DNA of 64,000 nucleotides from Pelomicrobium methylotrophicum (GCF_008014345.1 NZ_VPFL01000019.1:1-64000), one strand, 5' to 3'; positions 32,354 to 40,775 are shown, numbered from the stretch's first letter. The notes: generated by a model from the sequence alone, not told the origin. Numbers and translations are program-made.

Positions 32354-32603
32354 CGAATTTACTTGAATCTATGGGATGCCCACGCGATGGCCGATGCGGA
32401 TCGGCAGTGTCGACGCCGTCCCCGTGGTCAGCCTTTCCCGCTCAGGCTGGGGTGTGCAGCGATCCCGGCCCCTGAACGCCGATAACCCGGCGTGAATTCG
32501 ATGACCGTCGGCGCGAGGCCATGGCCATGGCCGGCGATCGCGGCGCCGGCGGGTGCGAAGGCGGCTCAGCGCTCAGGGCCGGATGCGCCGAGTCCGGGGT
32601 GAC

Positions 32604-32623
32604 CCATAGATGAAAGTCTATGG
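32604..32623. promoter_or_regulatory. Candidate regulator box near cbbL (CCATAGA-N6-TCTATGG)
   Basis: A perfect seven-base inverted repeat, CCATAGA and TCTATGG, with six bases between. It lies immediately upstream of the AT-rich segment that probably holds the cbbL promoter, about 195 bases before the ATG. The arm spacing is T-N12-A rather than the canonical T-N11-A, so assignment to CbbR is tentative. Confidence 0.45.
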
Positions 32624-32816
32624 ATGAGATTGCAAAGATTTATTTTTATATCTCGCGCGTCGTCACTATTCTGTTGCGAACAAGTGTGGCGGTCGCCGCG
32701 GACGGAAATGTCGCCTGAACGCGCATGCCGCGGGTTGCGGCGGGAGGGGTGGCGTTACGCGCGTCCGCCGGCGGTGCAGGGCGACGCGGCGGTTTGACAA
32801 TTGCAGGAGTCGATCC

Positions 32817-34235
32817 ATGGCTGAAAAAACCTATCAAGCCGGTGTTAAAGAGTATCGCAAGACTTACTGGACCCCGGATTACGTGCCGCTGGACACCGAT
32901 CTGCTCGCCTGCTTCAAGGTGGTGGCCCAGCCGGGCGTCCCACCCGAGGAGGCCGCCGCGGCCGTCGCCGCCGAGTCTTCGACCGGCACCTGGACCACGG
33001 TCTGGACCGACCTCTTGACCGACCTCGACTACTACAAGGGCCGTGCCTACAGGATCGAGCCGGTACCGGGAGACCCCAGCGCGTTCTACGCGTTCGTGGC
33101 CTATCCGATCGACCTGTTCGAGGAAGGATCGGTGGTCAACGTCTTGACCTCGCTCGTCGGCAATGTCTTCGGCTTCAAGGCGATCCGCAGTCTGCGGCTC
33201 GAAGACGTGCGTTTTCCCATCGCTTACGTCAAGACGTGCGGCGGACCGCCCAACGGCATCCAGGTTGAGCGCGACCGACTGAATAAGTACGGTCGTCCGC
33301 TCCTCGGCTGCACGATCAAACCGAAGCTCGGGCTGTCGGCGAAAAACTACGGCCGTGCCGTCTACGAGTGCCTGCGCGGCGGGCTCGACTTCACCAAGGA
33401 CGACGAGAACATCAACTCGCAACCCTTCATGCGCTGGCGCCAGCGCTTCGAGTTCGTGATGGAAGCGGTGCAGAAGGCCGAAGCCGAGACCGGCGAGCGC
33501 AAGGGTCACTACTTGAACGTCACCGCCCCGACGCCCGAGGAGATGTACAAGCGCGCGGAATTCGCCAAGGAGCTGGGCGCGCCGATCATCATGCACGACT
33601 TCCTGACCGCAGGCTTCACGGCGAACACGGGACTCGCCAACTGGTGCCGCGAAAATGGAATGCTGCTTCACATCCACCGTGCGATGCACGCCGTGATCGA
33701 CCGCAATCCGTATCACGGTATCCACTTCCGCGTGCTTGCGAAATGCCTGCGGCTCTCCGGCGGCGACCACCTGCATGCGGGTACCGTGGTCGGCAAGCTC
33801 GAAGGCGACCGCCAGGCCACGCTTGGCTGGATCGACATCATGCGCGAGTCCTTCATTCCGGAGAATCGACGCCGCGGGATATTCTTCGATCAGGACTGGG
33901 GTTCCATGCCGGGGGTCATGCCGGTGGCCTCGGGCGGCATTCATGTCTGGCATATGCCGGCGCTCGTCAGCATCTTCGGCGATGACGCCGTGTTCCAGTT
34001 CGGCGGCGGCACGCTCGGGCACCCGTGGGGCAACGCGGCGGGCGCGCATGCCAACCGTGTGGCGCTTGAGGCCTGCATCGAGGCGCGCAACCAGGGACGG
34101 CAGGTCGAGCGCGAAGGCAAGGAAATCCTCACCGAGGCGGCGCAGGCGAGCCCCGAGCTCAAGATGGCGATGGAAACCTGGAAGGAAATCAAGTTCGAAT
34201 TTGACGTCGTGGACAAGCTCGATGTGGCCGCCTAA
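32817..34235 (+). CDS. cbbL: RuBisCO form IA large subunit (carboxysomal)
   Basis: A 472-residue large subunit. The key catalytic residues are in place: Lys168 ([10 protein letters not shown]), carbamylated Lys194 with metal ligands Asp196 and Glu197 (FTKDDEN), and loop-6 Lys327 (VVGKLEGD). All are offset by seven from the plant numbering. Its position ahead of cbbS and csoS2 identifies the carboxysomal form IA enzyme. AGGAG precedes ATG 32817. It should be packed inside the shell through the CsoS2 N-repeats. Confidence 0.98.
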   Translation: MAEKTYQAGVKEYRKTYWTPDYVPLDTDLLACFKVVAQPGVPPEEAAAAVAAESSTGTWTTVWTDLLTDLDYYKGRAYRIEPVPGDPSAFYAFVAYPIDLFEEGSVVNVLTSLVGNVFGFKAIRSLRLEDVRFPIAYVKTCGGPPNGIQVERDRLNKYGRPLLGCTIKPKLGLSAKNYGRAVYECLRGGLDFTKDDENINSQPFMRWRQRFEFVMEAVQKAEAETGERKGHYLNVTAPTPEEMYKRAEFAKELGAPIIMHDFLTAGFTANTGLANWCRENGMLLHIHRAMHAVIDRNPYHGIHFRVLAKCLRLSGGDHLHAGTVVGKLEGDRQATLGWIDIMRESFIPENRRRGIFFDQDWGSMPGVMPVASGGIHVWHMPALVSIFGDDAVFQFGGGTLGHPWGNAAGAHANRVALEACIEARNQGRQVEREGKEILTEAAQASPELKMAMETWKEIKFEFDVVDKLDVAA

Positions 34236-34280
34236 GTGCGCGACGGGCCGTTCGTGACCAGCGAGACGAGGTGAAAGCGT

Positions 34281-34619
34281 ATGCCTGAGATCCAACCGTA
34301 CAAGCCGACCGAGCGCAGGGGCGAGACCTTTTCGTATCTGCCCTCCATGACGCCGGACAAAATCCGCAAGCAGATCCAGTACCTTGTCAACCAGGGCTGG
34401 AATCCGGCGATCGAGCATACGGAGCCCGAAAAGGCGTTTTCGCACTACTGGTATCTCTGGAAGCTGCCGTTTTTCGGCGAGACGTCGGTGGAGCGCATCA
34501 TGGCCGAGCTCGAGTCCTGCCACCGCGCCAACCCGGGGCATCTGGTGCGCCTGATCGGCTACGACAACTACACCCAGAGTCAGGGAATGGCGTTCATCGT
34601 GTATCGTGGCGGCCGCTGA
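34281..34619 (+). CDS. cbbS: RuBisCO form IA small subunit
   Basis: A 112-residue small subunit with [32 protein letters not shown] and [16 protein letters not shown], all typical of form IA CbbS. It follows cbbL after 45 bases and precedes csoS2 by 43. In alpha-carboxysomes the CsoS2 N-repeats bind across the CbbL-CbbS interface. Confidence 0.97.
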   Translation: MPEIQPYKPTERRGETFSYLPSMTPDKIRKQIQYLVNQGWNPAIEHTEPEKAFSHYWYLWKLPFFGETSVERIMAELESCHRANPGHLVRLIGYDNYTQSQGMAFIVYRGGR

Positions 34620-34662
34620 ATGCACGCGCCGCACCTGAGGCTGCAAATCAGAGGGTGAAGAC

Positions 34663-36690
34663 ATGCAGCAAACGATGACAGCGACGACGGCGGAAGCTGG
34701 CGTGCTCACCGGGCGCGATGCCTCGCGCGCCCGCCGCGCGGCGCTCGTCCAGGGCAAGACGGCGCTGCCGCCGCCGCGGGAGCGCACGCGCACCGGCGAG
34801 CGTGCTGCGGCGATCCTGCCGGTGCATGGGCTGCCGCACGCGCCGGAGACGGTGACCACCGCGCCGAGCACGCTACGGGTCGAATACTCTGCCGTATCCA
34901 CAGCGGTCTCCGGCTTGACGCGGAGCGAGGCACTCACCGGCCGCGCGCTGTCCATCGCACGCCGCCAAAGCCTGAGCCGTGGCAAGGAAGGACTGAAGCA
35001 GTGGCAATCCATGGTCGGCGCTGTTGCTGTGCCGGTCGAAACCAGGCCCGTCGCCGAACCAGCGAGCGCGCTCTGCACTGACGGCTCCTGCCGCGATATT
35101 GCGCGTGCACTGCGCGCCGAGCGCGCGAGGAACGGCCGAGGCAACGCGCCCCCAGCGCGCCCGAGCGGGCGGCCGCGCAGCCAGGAGCCGATCAAGTATC
35201 CTCCCAAGGTGGCGGATACGACAACCTATGGCCAACAGCGTGTCACCGGCATTCGCATCGGCCGCGGCGTCAACGTGACCGGAGACGAGCCTGGAGCAGC
35301 GCTGCCGGTGACCGGTACGCAGTATATCGGCACCGAGACGGGCTACACTCCGCGCACGGGCGGCGTGAAAGTCGGCGCCGCACGCACTGCTGGCGGCCTG
35401 GTGGTGACCGGCACCCAGGTTCGCAGTCAGGTGAAGATCACGGGAGACGAGTCGAACCCGGCGATTCGCATCACGGGCGAAGCCGACCAGGAGCTGGCGG
35501 ATGATCTGATCCAGCGCCCGGAGCAAGGCGCGTACGTCGCCGCGCAGTTCCAGCGCATGCACGACCCGCACGGTCATTCGGTGTTCGGCACCAACCTGGG
35601 ACGCTCGATTAAAACCATCGGCTCGCGCGAACGCGTGCGCGAACGGGCGATCGAACTGACCGAAGGCGGTAACGCCATTTCCGGCACAGCGGTCGGCCGC
35701 AGCATCCGGGTCACGGGCAACGAACCCGGCTCCTGCCGACATATCACCGGCGATCAATACCTGATGCCAGCGGAAAGGCAACCGCTGTGCGAAGCCCCGC
35801 CTGCCAGTGGGATGTCGAGGTCGGGCATGGGCGGTACCGGGGGTGACGAACGTCCCGACCCGGTGACCGGGGCCAAGGTGACTGTCTCGGAGACCTGGCG
35901 CCGGCAGCGCGTGACCGGGGTCGAGGTCGAGCACAACCCCCGTGTGACGGGCGACGAGCCCGGCGCCTGCGCGCCGGTTACCGGCACGCCGTACGTCGGC
36001 CCGGCTCAATATGAGGCGTACTGCGAGCCGAGCGACATTGAAGCCGCGGCGCGCCGTATCGATGCGGCCTATGCGACGGGTCATCGCGTGACGGGCGATA
36101 AACCGGAGCACACGGAGAAGGTTACCGGCACCGGCCGCGGCGCCGAGCGCGCTCTCACCGGCACACCGTACTATCAGCCCGATGTGGAGGACGATGAACA
36201 GGGCAACGTCATCGAACGCATCAATGCCCGCTTCAGCGTCCGCTCCCCGCAGCGCGAGGCGCAACTGCGCGCGAGCGTGGTCGTCGCGAAGATGAAGACC
36301 GACACGCCGCGCATTACCGGCTCGTTCTCGCTCGGCGAGGGCAAGATCACGGGCAATCAGGAGTTCCATTTCCGGACCCGTGGCTACGGTGCCGGCAGCG
36401 GTGCGGGGGAGGAGAAAAGACCGCGCATCACGGGCGAGGGCAAGAGCGAAGGGTTCCCGATCACCGGAGACGCCTGGCGGACGAACCCCCGCGTCACGGG
36501 CACCGAGGGTTACATTGCCGCCGAGCGCAACCCAAGCGAACGCGCTGGCAAGCCCCACGCGTTCGCAAGCGCAGGAATCTTCAAGGGCAAGGCCCGGCAC
36601 GAGCCGTCCAGGGTTCTGGTCACTGGCATGGTCGGCCAGTCGCCCAAGGCGTCTGCCCGGGTCACGCTGTCGGGTGGTGCTCAGGGATGA
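34663..36690 (+). CDS. csoS2: Carboxysome scaffold protein CsoS2
   Basis: A 675-residue disordered scaffold, shorter than the Halothiobacillus protein (869). N-repeats that bind RuBisCO are visible at about 17-33 (GRDASRARRAALVQGK), 93-109 (GRALSIARRQSLSRGK) and a weaker one at 144-160 (CRDIARALRAERARNGRG) in which the GK is lost. From about 192 run about five M-repeats of the VTG-x-x-x-VTGdEpG-x-x-x-VTGTpY type, with the paired cysteines reduced in number. The C-terminal region ends RVTLSGGAQG, the conserved shell-anchoring end. I did not find a convincing slippery site for the programmed frameshift known in Halothiobacillus. Confidence 0.95.
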   Translation: MQQTMTATTAEAGVLTGRDASRARRAALVQGKTALPPPRERTRTGERAAAILPVHGLPHAPETVTTAPSTLRVEYSAVSTAVSGLTRSEALTGRALSIARRQSLSRGKEGLKQWQSMVGAVAVPVETRPVAEPASALCTDGSCRDIARALRAERARNGRGNAPPARPSGRPRSQEPIKYPPKVADTTTYGQQRVTGIRIGRGVNVTGDEPGAALPVTGTQYIGTETGYTPRTGGVKVGAARTAGGLVVTGTQVRSQVKITGDESNPAIRITGEADQELADDLIQRPEQGAYVAAQFQRMHDPHGHSVFGTNLGRSIKTIGSRERVRERAIELTEGGNAISGTAVGRSIRVTGNEPGSCRHITGDQYLMPAERQPLCEAPPASGMSRSGMGGTGGDERPDPVTGAKVTVSETWRRQRVTGVEVEHNPRVTGDEPGACAPVTGTPYVGPAQYEAYCEPSDIEAAARRIDAAYATGHRVTGDKPEHTEKVTGTGRGAERALTGTPYYQPDVEDDEQGNVIERINARFSVRSPQREAQLRASVVVAKMKTDTPRITGSFSLGEGKITGNQEFHFRTRGYGAGSGAGEEKRPRITGEGKSEGFPITGDAWRTNPRVTGTEGYIAAERNPSERAGKPHAFASAGIFKGKARHEPSRVLVTGMVGQSPKASARVTLSGGAQG

Positions 36691-36759
36691 GCGGGACAGG
36701 CGTTGCGTTTTTAGGGTATCGGTAGCGTCTTTTTTCACTGAGCGTTAGGAGTTGAAACC

Positions 36760-37049
36760 ATGGCAACAGAGCGGTCAGAGAAGATGGGCATTGCGTTGGG
36801 GATGATTGAGACGCGGGGGCTGGTGCCGGCGATTGAGGCGGCGGACGCCATGACCAAGGCCTCTGAGGTGCGTTTGATTGCGCGGCAGTTTGTCGGTGGA
36901 GGTTATGTGACGGTGATGGTGCGCGGCGAGACGGGTGCGGTCAACGCGGCGGTGCGTGCGGGTGCGGATGCCTGCGAGCGCGTGGGTGACGGGCTAGCGG
37001 CGGCGCACATCATCGCCCGCCCCCATCCAGAAGTGGAGCAGATTCTGCC
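36760..37049 (+). repeat. 290-bp perfect direct repeat (csoS1 copy 1)
   Basis: Bases 36760-37049 are identical to 39284-39573, from the ATG to the third last shared codon. Identity stops at the base after each end apart from one shared C upstream. The boundaries coincide with the coding region rather than with any mobile element. Confidence 0.93.
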
Positions 37050-37068
37050 CGAGAAGCCCATGCTGTAA
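36760..37068 (+). CDS. csoS1: Carboxysome shell hexamer protein CsoS1 (copy 1)
   Basis: A 102-residue BMC-domain protein (GMIETRGLVPAIEAADAM, GGGYVTVMVRGETGAVNAAV), the main facet protein of the shell. Its place between csoS2 and csoSCA is unusual, since csoS1 genes normally follow csoS4B. Its first 290 bases are identical to the copy at 39284. Only the last few codons differ (EKPML). TAGGAG lies nine bases before the ATG. Confidence 0.96.
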   Translation: MATERSEKMGIALGMIETRGLVPAIEAADAMTKASEVRLIARQFVGGGYVTVMVRGETGAVNAAVRAGADACERVGDGLAAAHIIARPHPEVEQILPEKPML

Positions 37069-37086
37069 GGCCGGCACGAGCGCTTC

Positions 37087-38679
37087 ATGGGCTCGAGGGC
37101 AAGACACGTCCGGCGGCTGCGCGAAGCGTTCGGTGGCGCGATCGGTCACGGCACGCTGCCACGCGCCGTGACCGATCCGTACCATGCCCTGTTCGGCCGA
37201 GCGCCGGTGCTGCAGTTCGCTGCGCAGTCGCCGGGCATGGGTGCGCATCCACTGCACGACGCGACCCACAACCGCTGCTTGCTCGAGCGCGAAGCAGAGA
37301 TTGTCGCTGCATTCGAAGCGATCGAACCCGCGCTCAAGGAGATCGCGGCCATGCAGTGGCAGGATGGTTTCGCCGAGCGCGCCCAATCGTTGGCCCTGCA
37401 GCGGCTCGGGTTTACGTTGCCGCGAGCGTGGCTCGTGGCGAGTTGGACAGCGCCACTCGACATGCGCCGCCTCTATGCCTACGCGGTCTTTCGCACCTTC
37501 AGGACGCTGGCGGAACGGAACTTCGACCGCAGTCTGGCGAATCATAACGAGGGCGAGCCGGCCGATGCGCTCATCCGCAGATGGGGCTTTCATGCGATCG
37601 ATATCACGCCGTGCGCGGACGGGCGCCTGAGCGGGGTCGTGGACTACATTCTACGCGTGCCGCCAGCCGTCGTGGTGCACCGCAAGTCGTACGCCGGCAG
37701 CATGTTCGACATCGAGGAAAGCATGCGCCATTGGGCGGAAGTCGAGCTGCGCCGTCACCGCGAGGGGTTGCCCAACCGGGCCGACGAGCCAACGCGTTAT
37801 CTCAAGATCGGCGTGTACCACACCAGCGGCTCGGACCCGGGCCACGAGGGTTGCGCCGCACACGGCAGCGACGAGCGCAGGGCCGCGAGCGCGCTGCTCG
37901 AACGGCTCGATGCTTTCCGCAAAGCGATCGAAAACAGCTTTTGCTGCGGAGCCTCGGTGGCCACGCTGCTCATCGGCGTAGATACCGACACTGACGCGAT
38001 ACGCGTTCACGTCCCGGATGCCGAAGATCGGATGAGCCTTGAACGCTATGTGGACAACGCCCGACTCTACGAGGCGACGCGCGCGCTCGAGCGCGAGGCG
38101 GCGAAGGAGGCGATCCGCCTGGCGGTCGCAGAGTGCGCCGGCGTACCCTCCGATGATGCCGCGACAGAGGGCATGCGCTGGTTTTGCGCGTATCTGCTCA
38201 AAAACAACATGGCGCAGATCGAGTACGTGCGCGCTTATCACAACGGGCGCTATACCGATCTGGGGCATACCGAGCGCTTCATTACGGTCGGCGACAGCTT
38301 CGACGACGTGCAGATGCGCAACCTCGCCTATCAGGCGCAGATGGATACCGTCGAGGAAGGCGCTTCGGACCTGGACATCGGGATCAAAATCTTCACCAAA
38401 TTGAACGTGGCGCGCGGGCTGCCGATCCCGGTGATCGTCCATTTCCGCTACGACGCGAAGGTGCCCGGATCCCGCGAGCGCGCAGTCAAGCGTGGCCAGC
38501 GCCTGGAAGCCGCGATCCGCGAACGCTATGCGCAGCTGGTACGCGAGGGATTGCTCTACACCTTCGTAACGGTCAAGGATAGCGCCGTGGCGAGCCGCCT
38601 CGAGGACGTGGGCGAGCCGAACGGTGCAACGGAAGATCATTGCGCCTGTGGCTGCGACAGCATGGAGGCGAGGTCATGA
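37087..38679 (+). CDS. csoSCA: Carboxysomal carbonic anhydrase CsoSCA (CsoS3)
   Basis: A 530-residue beta-type carbonic anhydrase of the carboxysome. Zinc ligands Cys176, His245 and Cys256 and the Asp178-Arg180 dyad (PCADGR, VYHTSGSD, GCAAHG) are each offset by +3 from the Halothiobacillus enzyme. It converts HCO3- to CO2 inside the shell. The basic N-terminus (RARHVRRLREAFGG) fits the RuBisCO-tethering peptide. Only 18 bases separate it from csoS1 copy 1. The stop overlaps csoS4A (ATGA). Confidence 0.95.
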   Translation: MGSRARHVRRLREAFGGAIGHGTLPRAVTDPYHALFGRAPVLQFAAQSPGMGAHPLHDATHNRCLLEREAEIVAAFEAIEPALKEIAAMQWQDGFAERAQSLALQRLGFTLPRAWLVASWTAPLDMRRLYAYAVFRTFRTLAERNFDRSLANHNEGEPADALIRRWGFHAIDITPCADGRLSGVVDYILRVPPAVVVHRKSYAGSMFDIEESMRHWAEVELRRHREGLPNRADEPTRYLKIGVYHTSGSDPGHEGCAAHGSDERRAASALLERLDAFRKAIENSFCCGASVATLLIGVDTDTDAIRVHVPDAEDRMSLERYVDNARLYEATRALEREAAKEAIRLAVAECAGVPSDDAATEGMRWFCAYLLKNNMAQIEYVRAYHNGRYTDLGHTERFITVGDSFDDVQMRNLAYQAQMDTVEEGASDLDIGIKIFTKLNVARGLPIPVIVHFRYDAKVPGSRERAVKRGQRLEAAIRERYAQLVREGLLYTFVTVKDSAVASRLEDVGEPNGATEDHCACGCDSMEARS

Positions 38680-38939
38680 AAATTTGCAGAGTGGAAAAGA
38701 CGCTGGTGGCAACCAGCCGCATCGGCGGGCTTGAGAACCGGAGGCTCCTGGTGGTCAAGGAGCGCGGCGGCGGTAAGCAGGTCGCGGTCGACCCTGTGGG
38801 CTGCAAGCCCGGCGATTGGGTGATCTGCGTCGGGAGCTCAGCGGCGCGCGATGCTGCGGGCAGCAAAGACTATCCCAGCGATTTCACCATCGTCGGCATT
38901 ATCGACTACTGGGAAGAGACTGAGGAAGGAAACAAGTAG
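38676..38939 (+). CDS. csoS4A: Carboxysome shell vertex pentamer CsoS4A
   Basis: An 87-residue BMV-domain (EutN/CcmL) protein: VEKTLVATSRIGGLENRRLLVV, VDPVGCKPGDWVICVGSSAAR, FTIVGIID. Pentamers cap the vertices of the icosahedral shell. ATG 38676 overlaps the csoSCA stop. Confidence 0.96.
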   Translation: MKICRVEKTLVATSRIGGLENRRLLVVKERGGGKQVAVDPVGCKPGDWVICVGSSAARDAAGSKDYPSDFTIVGIIDYWEETEEGNK

Positions 38940-38941
38940 CC

Positions 38942-39202
38942 ATGGAGATTCAGCGCGTCGTCCGTGACCTGGTCACGACCAAGCGCCTGGGCACGCTGTA
39001 CGCCAAGTCCCTACGGGTGGTGGAAGACTACAAAGGGAACTTAAGCGTGGCGCTTGATCCGATCGGCTGCAAGCCTGGCGATTGGGTGATCACGATCGGA
39101 ATCTCGGCGGCACGCTACGCGGCAGGTAACCCAAACATTACGACCGATCTCACAATCGGCGGGATCATCGATCACTGGAGCGAAGAGGAATGGCGCTCCT
39201 GA
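38942..39202 (+). CDS. csoS4B: Carboxysome shell vertex pentamer CsoS4B
   Basis: An 86-residue BMV protein paralogous to CsoS4A (VVRDLVTTKRLGTL, LDPIGCKPGDWVITIGISAARYAAG, LTIGGIIDHW). It starts two bases after the csoS4A stop, as in other cso operons. Confidence 0.96.
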   Translation: MEIQRVVRDLVTTKRLGTLYAKSLRVVEDYKGNLSVALDPIGCKPGDWVITIGISAARYAAGNPNITTDLTIGGIIDHWSEEEWRS

Positions 39203-39283
39203 GGCTGCGGCCTTGCAGGTTGCGCTGGGAGCGCACGGAGCACGGATCTTGATTTCATTTCGATCTTCGACGGAGACATCAGC

Positions 39284-39573
39284 ATGGCAACAGAGCGGTC
39301 AGAGAAGATGGGCATTGCGTTGGGGATGATTGAGACGCGGGGGCTGGTGCCGGCGATTGAGGCGGCGGACGCCATGACCAAGGCCTCTGAGGTGCGTTTG
39401 ATTGCGCGGCAGTTTGTCGGTGGAGGTTATGTGACGGTGATGGTGCGCGGCGAGACGGGTGCGGTCAACGCGGCGGTGCGTGCGGGTGCGGATGCCTGCG
39501 AGCGCGTGGGTGACGGGCTAGCGGCGGCGCACATCATCGCCCGCCCCCATCCAGAAGTGGAGCAGATTCTGCC
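39284..39573 (+). repeat. 290-bp perfect direct repeat (csoS1 copy 2)
   Basis: Partner of 36760-37049 with no mismatch, including synonymous positions. This indicates recent duplication or ongoing gene conversion. Confidence 0.93.
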
Positions 39574-39634
39574 GACGCGTCCCACGGACGGCGGCGGCGG
39601 GCGTGACAGCGACATCACCAAGACCCAGAGCTGA
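39284..39634 (+). CDS. csoS1: Carboxysome shell hexamer protein CsoS1 (copy 2)
   Basis: A 116-residue BMC protein, identical to copy 1 over the first 96 residues and then with a longer Gly/Asp-rich tail (TRPTDGGGGRDSD). The longer C-terminus recalls CsoS1B, which carries a C-terminal extension in Halothiobacillus. It holds the usual position after csoS4B. GGAGA precedes the ATG. Confidence 0.96.
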   Translation: MATERSEKMGIALGMIETRGLVPAIEAADAMTKASEVRLIARQFVGGGYVTVMVRGETGAVNAAVRAGADACERVGDGLAAAHIIARPHPEVEQILPTRPTDGGGGRDSDITKTQS

Positions 39635-39722
39635 CGCTGTGGCGAGGGCGCGTCGCGCGGGCAGGATCGCCTTGGGATAGGACGCGGCGGCATACGACGA
39701 TGTTTGGTGGGAAGCCAGCCAA

Positions 39723-40163
39723 GTGAAGGGTCATCCGCGAGTGATCGGCTACCTGCAGCGGGCGGTGAGCCATGAATTCAGCGCCGCTCAGCAGTACGTG
39801 CTGCAGGCGGCGCAAGCCGAGAGCTGGGGCATGCAGCAACTGGCCGCAGAGTTGCGCCAGGGCGTGAAGGAGGAGCTCTGCCACGCGGAGACGTTTATCC
39901 GGCGATTGCTGGCGCTGGGCGTGACACCGCGCGCTGGCGAGCTGCGCGCTCCGGGCGTCGGGCGCAGCCACGAGGAAATGCTGCGCCTCGGGCTCGCCAC
40001 CGAGGCTGAAGCCATCCGTCTTTACGGAGAGGCGCGCTGGTTTTGCGAGCGCATTGGAGACGAGGAGAATCGCGAGGTCTTCGCCCGCATCCTCGAGGAC
40101 GAAGAGGATCATTACCAGGAACTCGAACGCCAGCTTACGGCGCTTGGCGTTAAGCTGGCATAG
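39723..40163 (+). CDS. Bacterioferritin-like protein of the cso operon
   Basis: A 146-residue four-helix ferritin-like protein. The di-iron ligands fall at exactly the canonical bacterioferritin positions: Glu18, Glu51, His54, Glu94, Glu127 and His130. Residue 52 is Leu, so the haem-ligating Met of true Bfr is missing. Bfr-like genes are regular passengers of cso operons with unclear roles. The start is GTG 39723 after GGGAAG. It is followed by the acRAF gene after 39 bases. Confidence 0.88.
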   Translation: MKGHPRVIGYLQRAVSHEFSAAQQYVLQAAQAESWGMQQLAAELRQGVKEELCHAETFIRRLLALGVTPRAGELRAPGVGRSHEEMLRLGLATEAEAIRLYGEARWFCERIGDEENREVFARILEDEEDHYQELERQLTALGVKLA

Positions 40164-40202
40164 GGCGACCCTGCTGAAATCTGTGAAACGGAGGCGAATA
40201 CC

Positions 40203-40481
40203 GTGCCTGAAGACATGAACCTGCCGGAGGGTTGGACGCGCAATGACCGCCCGCCCTACCTGTTTCGCCGTTTCCAATTCGGCGGCTACGGCGAAACGCG
40301 GGCATTCCTCGACCGCCTCGCGGCGCTGTCCGAGGAAATGGACTACTATCCGGATATCAGCTTCGGAACGACCTACGCCAACGTTACGGTTCACGCCCGC
40401 AATGGCGCGGCGATCGGTACCCAGGACCTGGCCTTCGCGCGGCGGGCAAGCGAGCTCGCGGGGGCCGGCAGCGAGGGATGA
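40203..40481 (+). CDS. Alpha-carboxysome RuBisCO assembly factor acRAF (pterin dehydratase-like)
   Basis: A 92-residue PCD/DCoH-like protein (RPPYLFRRFQFGGYGETRAFLDRLAALSEEMDYYPDISFGTTYANVTVHARNG, interrupted here for length; see 18-70). It keeps the fold but lacks the usual H-H-P-x-W catalytic set of pterin-4a-carbinolamine dehydratases, as in acRAF, the chaperone for form IA RuBisCO assembly. The GTG start at 40203 is supported by GGAGG nine bases upstream. Confidence 0.9.
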   Translation: MPEDMNLPEGWTRNDRPPYLFRRFQFGGYGETRAFLDRLAALSEEMDYYPDISFGTTYANVTVHARNGAAIGTQDLAFARRASELAGAGSEG

Positions 40482-40491
40482 GAGGAAAAAA

Positions 40492-40578
40492 GTGTTTGCG
40501 ATGGTCGCTTTGTGTTCGGCAGCAGCGTGCCGGCGGACGAGATTCCAAGCCGTCCTCGAGGAGGTGTCGAACGTATGA
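40492..40578 (+). pseudogene. Possible mcdA remnant (28 codons) overlapping mcdB
   Basis: A GTG with GAGG upstream opens a 28-codon frame (MFAMVAL...RFQAVLEEVSNV) whose TGA overlaps the mcdB ATG (ATGA). Its C-terminal part resembles the last helix of ParA-type ATPases, and mcdA normally occupies this slot. No Walker motif survives. The match is short, and chance is a serious alternative. Confidence 0.3.
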
Positions 40579-40775
40579 CGAAAAAAGGCATTGCCGGCCA
40601 AGGAGCCGAAGACGTGCACCAGGCCAAGCGTCCGCAGCCGCCCGCGGCGGAGACCGGACCGAAGCCGGGACCGACGCCAGCGTACCGCTTCGCCCGTCAA
40701 TCGGACCAGTCTCCGCCGCCGAGCCTCGACCAACCTTGGGACAACCTGCATCCGGAGCGAATCTGGCCCGACTAA
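40575..40775 (+). CDS. mcdB: Probable carboxysome positioning protein McdB (alpha type)
   Basis: A 66-residue, fully disordered-looking protein: basic N-terminus (MTKKGIAGQG), Pro/Gln/Lys-rich middle, and a C-terminus ending ERIWPD. Alpha-McdB proteins are short, disordered, encoded after acRAF in cso operons, and share a near-terminal tryptophan. All these fit. McdB normally works with the ParA-like ATPase McdA to space carboxysomes on the nucleoid, but no intact mcdA is in the window. GAGGAGG precedes the ATG by 11 bases. Identification rests on position, size and C-terminus, so it is moderate. Confidence 0.6.
   Translation: MTKKGIAGQGAEDVHQAKRPQPPAAETGPKPGPTPAYRFARQSDQSPPPSLDQPWDNLHPERIWPD

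Larger units (their letters stand above)
32276..32816. other. Divergent sbtA / cbbL control region
   Basis: 541 bases with no credible gene. The sbtA side is AT-rich around 32330-32370 and holds an ATAAAT-N7-ATTTAT palindrome. The middle (32380-32600) is GC-rich and featureless to me. The cbbL side holds a second inverted repeat (32604-32623) and an AT-rich stretch (32625-32675) with TTGCAA at 32630, probably the cbbL promoter, though no textbook -10 at proper spacing is visible. About 140 bases of leader precede the AGGAG of cbbL. Confidence 0.6.

Noticed and set aside
32646-35207. An 853-codon minus-strand frame opposite cbbL, cbbS and csoS2
   Set aside because: Lies antisense to three certain genes and is low complexity; a GC-rich shadow.
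34663-36690. Programmed -1 frameshift site in csoS2 as in Halothiobacillus
   Set aside because: I could not find a clear slippery heptamer followed by a structure, so no CsoS2A claim is made.
34873-36738. A 621-codon minus-strand frame opposite csoS2
   Set aside because: Its repeats are the reverse of the CsoS2 M-repeats; no independent coding signal.
40482-40574. An intact mcdA gene before mcdB
   Set aside because: Only about 90 bases are available and no Walker A motif is present.
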